In this document: positions 51,213 to 60,337 of the stretch, piece by piece
Position numbering within the stretch: the stretch's first letter is position 1
Layout of the letters: every line of letters starts with the position of its first letter
Source: Pseudomonas abietaniphila
GTDB taxonomy: Bacteria > Pseudomonadota > Gammaproteobacteria > Pseudomonadales > Pseudomonadaceae
NCBI RefSeq assembly: GCF_900100795.1
Contig: NZ_FNCO01000010.1
Coordinates: forward strand, 1-64,000
Direction: 5' to 3'
DNA length: 64,000 nucleotides
The notes under the pieces: model-generated
Seen by the model: only the letters and a program-made list of their open reading frames with translations
What the model was told of the DNA's origin: nothing
Databases searched by the model: none
Made by a program: the position numbers and the translations under genes

Positions 51213-53123
51213 TCAGGAAAGCGCTTCCAGCTCGGCCTGCATCGACTCCAGCAGTTCGAGCGCCTCCATCCAGGCCTCTTCAAGCTCCGATTCGCGAGTT
51301 TTCAGCTTGGCCTGATCGGCCAGCAGGTCACGAAGCTTGTCCTTGTTGGCCGCCTCATAAATCGCGCTGTCGCCCAAGGCTGCTTCGATTTTCGCCAGTT
51401 TCTCGTGCAAGGTGCCGAGTTCTTTCTCCAGCTTCTCGGCTTCGCGCTTGTGCGGCGCCAACTGCTGGCGCAACGCAGCGGCCTGCTGACGCTGGGCTTT
51501 CTTGTCGGTCTTGTCAGCATTCACCGGCGCGTTGCTGACCGGCGCGTTGCGAAGGCGGTAATCCACCAGCCAGCGCGCGTAGTCATCAAGGTCGCCATCG
51601 AACTCCTGCACGACGCCATCGGCGACCAACATGAAGTTGTCGGTGGTGCTCTTAAGCAGATGACGATCGTGGGAGACCACCAACACCGCACCGCTGAACT
51701 CTTGCAGCGCCATGGTCAACGCAAGACGCATTTCCAGGTCCAGATGGTTGGTCGGTTCGTCGAGCAGCAACAGGTTTGGCCTTTCCCATGCGATCAACGC
51801 CAGCGCCAGACGGGCTTTCTCGCCGCCCGAGAAATTCAGCACCGGTTCGTCCAGTCGCGCGCCGCGGAAGTCGAAGCCGCCGAGGAAGTCGCGCAGGGTT
51901 TGCTCGCGCTCTGTCGGGGCGATCCGCTGCAAATGCAGTAACGGACTGGCCTTGGCATCGAGCGAATCCAACTGATGCTGGGCAAAGTAACCGACGACGG
52001 TGTTTTCGCCACGCACCATGCGGCCGCTCAACGGCTCGAGTTCGCCCGCCAGGTTTTTGATCAGTGTGGACTTACCGGCACCGTTCGGGCCGAGCAAACC
52101 GATCCGCGCACCGGGCGTGAGTTGAAGCTTGACCTTCTGCAGGATCGTCTTGTCGCCGTAGCCCAGGCTGGCTTCGGACAGATCCAGCAACGGGCTGGAG
52201 ATCTTGCTGGATTCGCGGAAGGTGAAATCGAACGGCGAGTCGACATGGGCCGCCGACAGTTCTTCCATTCGCTCAAGGGCCTTGATCCGGCTTTGGGCCT
52301 GCTTGGCCTTGGTGGCCTGGGCCTTGAAGCGCGTGATGAATTTCTCCATGTGCGCGCGCTGCGCCTGCTGCTTCTCGTACGCCTGCTGTTGCTGGGCGAG
52401 ACGTTCGGCACGCGCACGCTCGAAGGCGCTGTACCCGCCGCGATAAAGCGTGATTTTTTTCTGCTCGACGTGGGCGACGTGATCGACCACCGCGTCGAGG
52501 AAATCCCGGTCGTGGGAGATCAGCAGCAACGTGCCCGGGTAGCTCTTCAGATGGTCTTCAAGCCAGAGAATGGCGTCAAGGTCCAAGTGGTTGGTCGGTT
52601 CGTCGAGCAGCAACAGGTCCGATGGGCACATCAGGGCCTGCGCCAGGTTAAGACGCATACGCCAGCCGCCGGAGAAGTCGCCGACTTGTCGGTCCATCTG
52701 CTCATTGGTGAAGCCCAGACCCGCCAATAGCTTGCGTGCACGAGCATCAGCCGTGTAGCCATCGGCGCCGTCGAGCTCCGAGTGCAGACGCGCCTGAGCG
52801 GCACCGTCGTGAGCGGCTTCGGCAGCGGCCAGATCACGCTGCACCTGGCGCAGACGCAGGTCGCCATCGAGGACGTAATCCACGGCCAGGCGATCGAGCG
52901 TGTCGACCTCCTGACGCATGTGCGCGATACGCCAGTCGGCCGGCAGCGAGCAATCGCCGTTGTCAGGGGACAGTTCACCCCGCAGCAACGCGAACAGGCT
53001 GGATTTGCCGGCGCCATTCGCGCCGATGAGGCCGGCTTTCTGGCCGGCGTGCAGGGTCAGCTCGGCGTCTTCTAGCAGACGTTGCGGACCACGCTGTAAG
53101 GTAAGGCTTTGAAGTCTGATCAT
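51213..53123 (-). CDS. ABC-F ATPase, YheS-like
   Basis: A 636-aa soluble ABC-F protein with two ATPase domains (Walker A GANGAGKSS and GPNGAGKST; both Walker B DEPTNHLDL) joined by a basic linker (about 255-320) rich in Arg, Lys and Gln. The C-terminal tail is a coiled coil (about 550-630). It matches E. coli YheS in length. ABC-F proteins bind the ribosomal E site and affect elongation; YheS helps stalled translation. ATG 53123 is the family start; the frame opens to 53195. It is divergent from TIGR02444. Confidence 0.93.
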   Translation of the reverse strand: MIRLQSLTLQRGPQRLLEDAELTLHAGQKAGLIGANGAGKSSLFALLRGELSPDNGDCSLPADWRIAHMRQEVDTLDRLAVDYVLDGDLRLRQVQRDLAAAEAAHDGAAQARLHSELDGADGYTADARARKLLAGLGFTNEQMDRQVGDFSGGWRMRLNLAQALMCPSDLLLLDEPTNHLDLDAILWLEDHLKSYPGTLLLISHDRDFLDAVVDHVAHVEQKKITLYRGGYSAFERARAERLAQQQQAYEKQQAQRAHMEKFITRFKAQATKAKQAQSRIKALERMEELSAAHVDSPFDFTFRESSKISSPLLDLSEASLGYGDKTILQKVKLQLTPGARIGLLGPNGAGKSTLIKNLAGELEPLSGRMVRGENTVVGYFAQHQLDSLDAKASPLLHLQRIAPTEREQTLRDFLGGFDFRGARLDEPVLNFSGGEKARLALALIAWERPNLLLLDEPTNHLDLEMRLALTMALQEFSGAVLVVSHDRHLLKSTTDNFMLVADGVVQEFDGDLDDYARWLVDYRLRNAPVSNAPVNADKTDKKAQRQQAAALRQQLAPHKREAEKLEKELGTLHEKLAKIEAALGDSAIYEAANKDKLRDLLADQAKLKTRESELEEAWMEALELLESMQAELEALS

Positions 53124-53163
53124 AATGGCGGCGGAGTCTACCAGCTTCGCCCAAAACAGGTAG

Positions 53164-53637
53164 ATGACGATGCCTTCGGACCTATGGAGTTTCACGCTGG
53201 ATTTTTATGCACGTCCAGGCGTTGAGCAGGCGTGTCTCACGCTGCAAGCCCACGGCGGCAACGTGTGTGCGCTGTTGTGCGGGGCCTGGCTGGATCAGCT
53301 GGGCGTTCCTTTCAACCCGCAACGGGCGCAGGAAATCGGACAATTGGCGACCCCGTGGCACGACCAGGTGGTCGGCCCGCTAAGAGCGCTGCGCACGCAA
53401 TGGAAAGCCGCAACGGCCACTGACGTCGAACTCGGGGCATTGCGTGAACGGCTGAAGGGGCTGGAACTGGATGCAGAACGTGAGCTGCTGGTGAGGTTGC
53501 AACGTTTGACTCAGGACTGGACCGAGCAAGCGGCCCTGACGCCTGGCGCCTGGCTGGAAGCACTCGCAGGCGATGCCGCCAACAAAGCCCCCGACGCGCT
53601 GCAGGTCGTGCGGCGCGCCGGGGAAGACCTTGCTTAG
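53164..53637 (+). CDS. TIGR02444 family protein
   Basis: A 157-aa alpha-helical protein of the TIGR02444 family (LWSFTLDFYARPGVEQACLTLQAHGGNVCALLCGAWL). It is found next to the ABC-F gene and algP in pseudomonads, and its role is unknown. The 3' end overlaps the algP stop by 4 bases. The divergent ABC-F start is 40 bases from its own start, so the two promoters overlap. Confidence 0.9.
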   Translation: MTMPSDLWSFTLDFYARPGVEQACLTLQAHGGNVCALLCGAWLDQLGVPFNPQRAQEIGQLATPWHDQVVGPLRALRTQWKAATATDVELGALRERLKGLELDAERELLVRLQRLTQDWTEQAALTPGAWLEALAGDAANKAPDALQVVRRAGEDLA

Positions 53638-54782
53638 GAAGCGCTGTTCGACGTCGAGCCGGTCACTGGAGCGGCGGCTGGCGTAGCAGGCGCGGCTGGA
53701 GCGGTTGGCGTGGCGGTCGACGTCGAGGCTGCCGGAGCAGGCGTCGCTGGCTTGGCAGCGGTAGCCGCTGCTGGAGTGGCCGGCTTGGCGGCGGGTTTTG
53801 CGGCAGGCTTGGCGGCCGCTGGCTTAGCGGCTGGCTTGGCAGCGGCAGGTTTAGCAGCGGGCTTGGCAGTCGCAGGTTTCGCTGCAGCGGTTGCTTTGGC
53901 AACCGGTTTGGCGGCAGCAGGTTTAGCCGGTGCCTTGGCAGCAGCAGGTTTGGCCGCTGCGCTTGCCGCGGGTTTGGCCGCGGGTGCTTTAGCGGCTGGT
54001 TTTGCGGCAGGCTTGGCAACTGCGGGTTTTGCGGCGGCAGTTTTCGCAGGGGCCTTGGCAGCAACCGGTGCTTTCGCGGCCGGTTTGGCGGCAGGTTTGC
54101 TCGCGGCTTTGGCAGCAGGTTTAGCGGCAGTTTTAGCAGCGACAGGTGCCTTGGCAGCAGCAGGTTTGGCGGCTGCGGTCTTGGTAGCAGGCTTGGCGGC
54201 AGGCTTGGCAGCTACGGCTTTAACCGGCGCTTTGGCTGCGGGTTTGGCAGCAGGTTTTGCCGCTGCGGTTTTAGCAGGCGCTTTAGCAGCTGGCTTGGCA
54301 GCGGCTTTGACAGGTGCTTTCGCAGGGGCCTTGGCAGCAGCAGTTTTGGCAGCAGGTTTTGCCGTCGCCTTGGCTTTGGCAGCGCGATCGCTCAGCGCTT
54401 TGCCCACGGCTTCTTTCACACGACCCACGCCTTGCGCCAGCTTCAGACTTTCCTGAGCATCGCGCTTGAGGTTGAGAATGTAGGTGCGGGTTTCGGTCTG
54501 ACGATCTTTCAGCGCATCGAGCAGTGCTTCGAGTTCGCCCACGCTGCCTTTGGCTTTGGCTTGTGCCTTGGCTTTACCGGCAGTGGCGGCGTCCTGGAGC
54601 TTGGTGCGGGACTTGTGCAGTTTTTCTTGGGCTTTACCGCGTTGTTTTTCAAGCTTGGCGAGCAGCTTTTCCGCATCGGCCAGCGCTTGAGAGCAGGCAT
54701 CTTCAAGATGTTCGAGCAAGCTGCTCGAGAGTTGTTGGAGCAAATGCAACGGAGTGTTTACTGGCTTCTTGGTGGCCGACAT
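53634..54782 (-). CDS. algP: Histone H1-like alginate regulator AlgP
   Basis: A 382-aa protein in two parts. An N-terminal coiled coil (about 1-130, HLLQQLSSSLLEHLEDACSQALAD) is followed by a tail of 250 residues made almost entirely of Lys-Pro-Ala-Ala (KPAAK, KAPAK) repeats, similar to histone H1. AlgP (AlgR3) of P. aeruginosa influences algD transcription, probably by binding DNA. The repeats make this a recombination hotspot; the copy number here may differ between strains. The antisense strand shows a spurious long frame of Ala/Gly/Leu. Confidence 0.93.
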   Translation of the reverse strand: MSATKKPVNTPLHLLQQLSSSLLEHLEDACSQALADAEKLLAKLEKQRGKAQEKLHKSRTKLQDAATAGKAKAQAKAKGSVGELEALLDALKDRQTETRTYILNLKRDAQESLKLAQGVGRVKEAVGKALSDRAAKAKATAKPAAKTAAAKAPAKAPVKAAAKPAAKAPAKTAAAKPAAKPAAKAPVKAVAAKPAAKPATKTAAAKPAAAKAPVAAKTAAKPAAKAASKPAAKPAAKAPVAAKAPAKTAAAKPAVAKPAAKPAAKAPAAKPAASAAAKPAAAKAPAKPAAAKPVAKATAAAKPATAKPAAKPAAAKPAAKPAAAKPAAKPAAKPATPAAATAAKPATPAPAASTSTATPTAPAAPATPAAAPVTGSTSNSAS

Positions 54783-54963
54783 GACTTACCTCCTGGCTGA
54801 TTTGAATGCGGCTCATACTAGACCTCTGCCCGCACCGCCGCTAGGCCATCTTGACACTACAAATTACGGTCTGTTGCAACTTGGGTAAAATCCCCTCACA
54901 TCATCATCACATTAAGCACTCGGCGCTGGCATAATCGCTCACTTCCCAGGCCGGAGAGCATTC

Positions 54964-55641
54964 ATGTCGCGCTACTTGTTAATGTCGTTGTTCCTCTTGG
55001 TACCCCTTGCTCACGCGGCCGACGCTCCACCTTCCGACAACGCTCATGACCTGTCTTACAGCTTGGGGGCAAGCCTGGGCGAGCGCTTGCGCCAAGAGGC
55101 TCCGGACCTGCAACTGCCGGCGTTGATTGAAGGTTTGCAGCAGGCCTACCAAAACAAGCCGCTGGCAATAAAGCAGGAGCGCATGGAGCAGATCCTCAGT
55201 GATCATGACGCCGCCCTGGCCCAGGCCGAAAACTCCGGCCAGTCCGAACCCCAGACCGAAGCCGCGCTGAAGGAAGAGCGCCGCTTCATGGATGCTGAAA
55301 AAGCCAAACCCGGTGTGCGCCAGCTCGCCGACGGCATCCTGATGACCGAACTGACGCCAGGCACCGGACCCAAACCAGACATCAACGGTCGCGTTCAGGT
55401 GAAATACGTTGGACGTCTGCCTGACGGCACGATCTTCGATCAGAGCCAGCAGCCTCAGTGGTTTCGTCTGGACAGTGTGATCGCGGGCTGGACCACCGCG
55501 CTGGTCGACATGCCGGTCGGTGCGAAATGGAGGCTGGTCATTCCATCGGCCCAGGCCTATGGCGCTGAAGGCGCCGGCGATCTGATCGACCCGTACACGC
55601 CACTGGTGTTCGAAATCGAGCTGCTCTCCGTATCGCAATAA
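54964..55641 (+). CDS. FKBP-type peptidyl-prolyl isomerase
   Basis: A 225-aa secreted Mip/FkpA-type isomerase. A signal peptide (MSRYLLMSLFLLVPLAHA) is followed by an N-terminal helical dimer domain (about 25-115) and the FKBP catalytic domain (about 120-225; VQVKYVGRLPDGTIFDQS, VIAGWTTALVDMPVGAKWRLVIPSAQAYG). The signal and periplasmic dimer domain suggest envelope folding work. GGAGAG lies 6 bases before the ATG. It sits in the conserved place between algP and algQ and ends at a strong terminator. Confidence 0.93.
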   Translation: MSRYLLMSLFLLVPLAHAADAPPSDNAHDLSYSLGASLGERLRQEAPDLQLPALIEGLQQAYQNKPLAIKQERMEQILSDHDAALAQAENSGQSEPQTEAALKEERRFMDAEKAKPGVRQLADGILMTELTPGTGPKPDINGRVQVKYVGRLPDGTIFDQSQQPQWFRLDSVIAGWTTALVDMPVGAKWRLVIPSAQAYGAEGAGDLIDPYTPLVFEIELLSVSQ

Positions 55642-55663
55642 CGAACGCCGTTTCACAGCCAAT

Positions 55664-55692
55664 AAAAAAGGGTGCCCAAGGCACCCTTTTTT
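55664..55692. terminator. Bidirectional intrinsic terminator
   Basis: AAAAAAGGGTGCC, a short CAAG loop, then GGCACCCTTTTTT: a 12-bp stem with an A-run and a T-run, between the convergent PPIase gene and algQ. It can end both transcripts. Confidence 0.93.
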
Positions 55693-55707
55693 GCATCACC
55701 CTACAGG

Positions 55708-56166
55708 TCAGGCCTGAACCGCATCCTGTGCCTTGTGCGCGTTGTGCAGCACTTCGATCAGGCAGTCTTCGAGTTCGAAGCGCTCGTGCAGCAATCCGCC
55801 CAGTTCCTTGAACTTCTCGGCGACGCATTTGCCTTCATCACAGAGATCGTTGAACGCCAACAGCTTTTCGGTGATGACATCGATACGTGGGTAGATCGTG
55901 TCGGCGAGTTCAAGACCACGCTGGTCATTGAAGGCCTTCGCCTCGCCGGTGAGCTGTTCGTAGATTTCGAAATGACCTGCCGACACGTAGTCGACCAAGG
56001 TGCCGCAGAATTCCTGCAACTGCTTGCGCGTTTCAGACAAAGCGTCCGGCTCCGCACCCAGATCATCGTAAGCCTTGATCAGCTCGTTGCGCTCCAGCAG
56101 CCAACGATCGATCAGCTTGTGAACCCCACCCCAGCGTTCCTGAGCGTTCTGACAACTTTCCAGCAT
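55708..56166 (-). CDS. algQ: Anti-sigma70 regulator Rsd/AlgQ
   Basis: A 152-aa all-helical protein of the Rsd/AlgQ family (MLESCQNAQERWGGVHKLIDRWLLERNELIK). AlgQ binds region 4 of sigma70 and shifts RNA polymerase to alternative sigma factors; in P. aeruginosa it affects alginate and pyoverdine expression. The start is ATG 56166 with a GAGAGAA ribosome site, against a longer frame. It lies next to dsbB, in the same order as P. aeruginosa. Confidence 0.95.
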   Translation of the reverse strand: MLESCQNAQERWGGVHKLIDRWLLERNELIKAYDDLGAEPDALSETRKQLQEFCGTLVDYVSAGHFEIYEQLTGEAKAFNDQRGLELADTIYPRIDVITEKLLAFNDLCDEGKCVAEKFKELGGLLHERFELEDCLIEVLHNAHKAQDAVQA

Positions 56167-56349
56167 GATGTTCTCTCTTCCCTTCAGGGGCATGCTGCCT
56201 TGAATCGCTTCACGATCCGGCCCGATGCTTATGAAAGCCGGCTCTGAAAAACGTCGACAGCAGCATTATTCCGATGATGCGTGCGGCCCAGATTATGCCC
56301 GCGCGACCAGGCCTTCAAGGTACGCAGGAGATAAAGTTCATACAAGTGT

Positions 56350-56877
56350 TTAATCCGCCGCGCCGCTTTCCATTGATCGGGATCGACGGAATTCGATGAG
56401 CAGGTAGTACAACGCGAACAGGCTCAGACCAAAAAACGCCAGCAGACTCCACTCCGGGATGCTGATACCGAAAAGTGACCAGGTGATTTCGGAGCAGTCA
56501 GCATGGCCAGCCAGAATCTCACCAATGACGGTCAGGAAGGGCATGGTGTCGAGCATGGTTTGCAGATTGCCCAGACACGAGGCGATGTCTTCAGGGGGCG
56601 AGGCCTGTAACCACACCTGTCGAGCCGCTGTTGCCACGCCAGCCAGCGACACCAGCACCAGCGCGGCGGAATAAAGACGCCAGCCTCTGCGCTGTGGAGA
56701 GTGCGTTGCAGCCATCAGGGAGATGGCCGCAAAAAGTCCGAAAAGAACGCGTTGCACCAGGCATAACGGGCACGGCGCAAAGACAACCACGCGCTCTAGA
56801 TAGATGGCAGCTCCCACAATCGATACGCAGGCGAAAAACGCCAGAAAGAACAAGGAGCGCGTGCGGGCCAGATGCAT
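56350..56877 (-). CDS. dsbB: Disulfide bond formation protein B
   Basis: A 175-aa four-helix inner membrane protein that reoxidises DsbA using ubiquinone. The first periplasmic cysteine pair is C36 and C39 (CPLC), and a second pair lies in the large periplasmic loop (SPPEDIASC and HADC). The Q-binding arginine region is near LVQRVLFG. P. aeruginosa has two DsbB proteins, and the one next to algQ is often called DsbB2 or DsbH. The ATG at 56877 is the family start; a 20-codon extension upstream is unlike it. Confidence 0.9.
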   Translation of the reverse strand: MHLARTRSLFFLAFFACVSIVGAAIYLERVVVFAPCPLCLVQRVLFGLFAAISLMAATHSPQRRGWRLYSAALVLVSLAGVATAARQVWLQASPPEDIASCLGNLQTMLDTMPFLTVIGEILAGHADCSEITWSLFGISIPEWSLLAFFGLSLFALYYLLIEFRRSRSMESGAAD

Positions 56878-57076
56878 GGAAAATCCGTAACAAAAGACGA
56901 AGGCGGTACGGTAGAGGAAAGCGAGACTCGCTTTCAAGGTAACCGGGGGAGGATATTTCTTAGTTTGTGTAGGGATTTACCGACCACAGCCATAGGAAAA
57001 TATACCGATAATCGCAGGACGGAGATAAAAGCCCTGAGAGTGCGGGAAGGATCCCACAGGTATTGGAGAACACGTT

Positions 57077-57108
57077 AACAAAAAGGCCCTTTCAAGGGCC
57101 TTTTGTGT
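57077..57108 (-). terminator. Intrinsic terminator after hemY
   Basis: On the minus strand AAAAGGCCCTT pairs with AAGGGCCTTTT and a T-run follows. It is 18 bases after the hemY stop and ends the hemC-hemD-hemX-hemY operon. Confidence 0.9.
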
Positions 57109-57125
57109 CTCGCGAATGTTGCACG

Positions 57126-58373
57126 TCATGCACGCGCTAACGCCGGAAGCGGGCGAGCCAATAAACGCTCGTCGAGCAAGCCCAATCCTTCCTGAAAAAG
57201 CTGGTTGCTGCGCTCGGTTTCACCCAATTGCCCCAGCAAACGAGCCAGCTCGGCGCACGCTTCCGGGTTGCGCTGCAAACGCAGACTCGCTTCCAGATAA
57301 TCACGGGCCTTGCCCCACAAACTGCTCTGCAGGCAAAGGCGACCGAGCGTCAACAGCAGGCCGGGATCGTCAGGATGATTTTTCAACCAGCCTTCTGCGG
57401 TCTGCAGCTGTTTACCGGAATCGCTGCCGCGCACCAGACCGTACAGCCGTGCCAGATGCGCGTTGTAATCACGCTTCATGGCCGTACGCAGAACCTCCTC
57501 CGCTTGAACATCGGCGCCATGCCGACGCAGCTGCTCGGCATACGCCAGGATCAACGCCGGTTCCTGACGCTGCGCCGATGTCAGTTGCTGCCAGGCCTTT
57601 TCAAGCGCAGGCAAACCGGCCGGGGCACCCTCGCCTTCCAAGCCGCGATAGGCCGCAAGTGACAGGTTTTCTCCCCACGCACGCTTTTCGAGTTCCGCCA
57701 GCTCCTGGGCGGGCAGAACCTTGTCCTTGCGCAACTCGGGCATCAGGCGAATCAGTTCGGACCATTCGCCACGCTGACGATAGAGGCGCTGCAACTGACG
57801 CAGCACCTGCGGGTTGTGCGGATGACGCTCCTGCATGGCCTGCAAGGTCGTCAACGCACCCTCGCTGTCGCCACGGTCGAGTTGCAACTGCGCGTGGTTC
57901 AACGCGATGGCCAACTCTGCATTCGGCTGTCGCTCGAGCGCACGCTCCAGCAAGTTATCGCTTTCTTCGTAACGACCTTGCTCATTGGCGGCACGCGCGG
58001 CGCCGAGGTAATACAGCAGCGGCTGAGGCTCCGCTTCGGCGGCGCGGTGCAGATGACGTTGAGCGCTCGCCCAGCGGCCTTCGGCAAGGTCCATCTGGCC
58101 CTGTTCGATGGCCACTTGAACGCGACGACTGCGGTTGCGACGCGACCACGGATTCACCACACCGCTAGAAGTAGTCAGCAGCCTCACCAGTGCGCGAACG
58201 AGCCAAACCACCAAGACGACCGCGACCAAGAGCCCCAGCGCAGCCCAGATACTGGACTCGTACCGGAAGCTGTCATAGGCGATCAGCACGTAACCGGCAT
58301 GCCGGGAGATGGCGAGGCCCACCAGCGCCGCGATGACGATCACGAAAAAGACAATGATATAGGCGCGTTTCAT
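57126..58373 (-). CDS. hemY: Heme biosynthesis protein HemY (TPR)
   Basis: A 415-aa inner membrane protein with two N-terminal helices (about 1-20 and 40-60) and a long tetratricopeptide region (about 95-400; repeats near GRYEESDNLLERALERQPNAEL, RQLQRLYRQRGEWSEL). HemY of gammaproteobacteria is tied to heme production by position but has no proven catalytic role, unlike the Gram-positive enzyme of the same name. Its ATG overlaps the hemX stop (ATGA). Confidence 0.92.
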   Translation of the reverse strand: MKRAYIIVFFVIVIAALVGLAISRHAGYVLIAYDSFRYESSIWAALGLLVAVVLVVWLVRALVRLLTTSSGVVNPWSRRNRSRRVQVAIEQGQMDLAEGRWASAQRHLHRAAEAEPQPLLYYLGAARAANEQGRYEESDNLLERALERQPNAELAIALNHAQLQLDRGDSEGALTTLQAMQERHPHNPQVLRQLQRLYRQRGEWSELIRLMPELRKDKVLPAQELAELEKRAWGENLSLAAYRGLEGEGAPAGLPALEKAWQQLTSAQRQEPALILAYAEQLRRHGADVQAEEVLRTAMKRDYNAHLARLYGLVRGSDSGKQLQTAEGWLKNHPDDPGLLLTLGRLCLQSSLWGKARDYLEASLRLQRNPEACAELARLLGQLGETERSNQLFQEGLGLLDERLLARPLPALARA

Positions 58374-59512
58374 GGCTGACTCCCCGACGGCGCCCCGTCA
58401 GCCTGCTTGTCCAACGCGCCGCCCACCGGCTTGTGTCGTTGCTCAAGGTAAGCCTGCACCGCGCTCAGACTCGGAGTCAGGTCCGGCGTCACCACCGACA
58501 CGGGCATCTTCGCCAGTTCATCCAGACGCTCGCCCAGCATCTTGCTCTGCGGATTGTCCTGATTGAAGTTGGCATCCAGCACGCTTCGCGCCTCGGTCAT
58601 TGCCTTGGCATAGACCTCGGACTCGCCGTTGAGCGCAGCCCACTGCGCCTGTTCAAGCGCCAGGCTCAATGCCAGACGGACCTGAGTCAGGCTCTGTCCG
58701 GCCAACAATGGACGAATGTTCTTGTCGGCATGGAAATCGATACGGATGTATTGGGATATCTTTTGCCACCAGGTCGCCCAGTAGCTGTCCTCGGTGCCGT
58801 CAGTCAGCCCAAACAGGGATTCACCCTTGTCCTTGTATTCCGGCGCCAGCGCATTCAACTGGGTGGCCTGATCGCGCAGGGCGGCCAGTTGCAGGAACAG
58901 CCCCGTGCGGTCGGGCTGATCAACACTGTGCAGCGCCGCCAGACTCTTGGCCAGTTGCTCGCGTGCGCCAAATGCGCCCGGATCGTCCTGCTCACGGAGG
59001 ATCTCGTCGGCGCCCTGAACCAGCGCCTGAGCGCTGTTAATGTCTTGCAGCGCAGACAATCGCAGACTCGCCAGACGCAACAGATGCTCGGCTTCGGCAA
59101 GACGCCAGTCTTTACGGCTGGCACCCAGAACGGTTTCCACGCGCTGACTCAAACGCTGCTGATCGCCTTGCAGTTGAGTGACCAGCCGACGGCGATCTTC
59201 CAGTTCCTGAGCGGGGGGCAGTTGCGCCAGCCGAGCCGCCAGTTGCTGCTCACTCTGCTGCAGGCTCCGAGTCTGCGAAGCGACGTCCTCAAGCTGACCG
59301 GATTGCTGCTGATGGCCTGACTGGATCGCCCTCAACTGCCACACGCTCCAGCCGCCGACCGCTACGCCAGCGGCGCCCAGCAGCAGTGCCAGGATGGCCA
59401 GACCATTACCGCCACGACGGCTCGGAGGTTCTTTTTGCGCTGGATCCGGCAAGGGCTCAGGTTTCACCAGTACCGGTTCAACGTCATCTTTTGGCAAGAC
59501 TGTTTCGCTCAC
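58370..59512 (-). CDS. hemX: HemX, membrane protein of heme operon
   Basis: A 380-aa single-pass protein. A Pro-rich cytoplasmic N-terminus (about 1-35) leads to one transmembrane helix (NGLAILALLLGAAGVAVGGWSVW, 36-58) and a long coiled coil (60-130). It is annotated in some databases as a uroporphyrinogen methyltransferase, but it lacks SAM-binding motifs, and HemX is probably a scaffold. It is 51 bases after hemD and coupled to hemY. Confidence 0.9.
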   Translation of the reverse strand: MSETVLPKDDVEPVLVKPEPLPDPAQKEPPSRRGGNGLAILALLLGAAGVAVGGWSVWQLRAIQSGHQQQSGQLEDVASQTRSLQQSEQQLAARLAQLPPAQELEDRRRLVTQLQGDQQRLSQRVETVLGASRKDWRLAEAEHLLRLASLRLSALQDINSAQALVQGADEILREQDDPGAFGAREQLAKSLAALHSVDQPDRTGLFLQLAALRDQATQLNALAPEYKDKGESLFGLTDGTEDSYWATWWQKISQYIRIDFHADKNIRPLLAGQSLTQVRLALSLALEQAQWAALNGESEVYAKAMTEARSVLDANFNQDNPQSKMLGERLDELAKMPVSVVTPDLTPSLSAVQAYLEQRHKPVGGALDKQADGAPSGSQP

Positions 59513-59563
59513 GTATCCATCCTTTGCATTTGGGCGTAATCGCGTAATCCGACCCGTCGATCA

Positions 59564-60337
59564 TTACGCCTGGGAGGCAGGTTCGGGGTGTTCCCGCAAC
59601 GCTGCCAGCAAGGCCGAAGCGCTGGCGCCACGGCAGTCCACTACGGTCAGAGCCCCGGCATTGCGCGCCAATTCAGCGACCCGGGGGCTCGGTACGAATA
59701 AAGGCAGCCGCGCAAGATCAGGCCAGGCATCGCCTGCCAATTCGCGCAGATGTTGAAAACCCTGTCCACTGCTGACCACCAGCCCGTTCAAGCGTTCCGC
59801 CTCGACTCGCTGCGGCAGGGCGAAAGCGGGATAAATAGGCAGCTGACGGCGGTACAACGGCAGATAATCGACAGTAACACCCCGCTCGCGCAAGCGCTCA
59901 GCCAACAATTCGCGGCCGTCTTCACCGCGCATGATCAGCACTTTGGGGTCGTGACCGGAAATGGCTTTCTGAAGCTGCGCAAGATCGAGCAACGCTTCGC
60001 TGTCGTCGCCCTGCTCGGGGAAAAACACGCGCAGACCATAGTCGTCCAGAATCTGCGCGGTGGCCGCCCCGACGGTAAACCAGTCCTGAATCGGCGGTTG
60101 CGGCCAGACCTCGTCGACCATTTCCAGCCCCAACCGTGCGGCGGGCTTGCTGACGACAATCACGGCGCAGTAAGCCGCGAGGTTGTAAATGATCGACCGG
60201 TTTTCTTCCGAGACGGGCAGCGGCTCGATCTCCAGCAGCGGCAAACTGGCGCTGAATACACCTTCATCTGCCAGCACCTGCCCGAGCGCTTGCGACTCTT
60301 CAGCCGGGCGCGTCAACAGCAAACGCCAACCCGTCAC
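59564..60337 (-). CDS. hemD: Uroporphyrinogen-III synthase
   Basis: A 257-aa two-domain HemD that closes and inverts ring D of hydroxymethylbilane. The N-terminus MTGWRLLLTRPAEESQALGQVL and the conserved VSSGQGFQHLRELAG segment near residue 195 fit the family, which is otherwise poorly conserved. Its ATG overlaps the hemC stop (ATGA), so HemC product is made beside the enzyme that needs it. Confidence 0.94.
   Translation of the reverse strand: MTGWRLLLTRPAEESQALGQVLADEGVFSASLPLLEIEPLPVSEENRSIIYNLAAYCAVIVVSKPAARLGLEMVDEVWPQPPIQDWFTVGAATAQILDDYGLRVFFPEQGDDSEALLDLAQLQKAISGHDPKVLIMRGEDGRELLAERLRERGVTVDYLPLYRRQLPIYPAFALPQRVEAERLNGLVVSSGQGFQHLRELAGDAWPDLARLPLFVPSPRVAELARNAGALTVVDCRGASASALLAALREHPEPASQA

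Noticed and set aside
53710..54456. 248-codon plus-strand Ala/Gly/Leu frame
   Set aside because: It is the antisense of the AlgP repeat tail.
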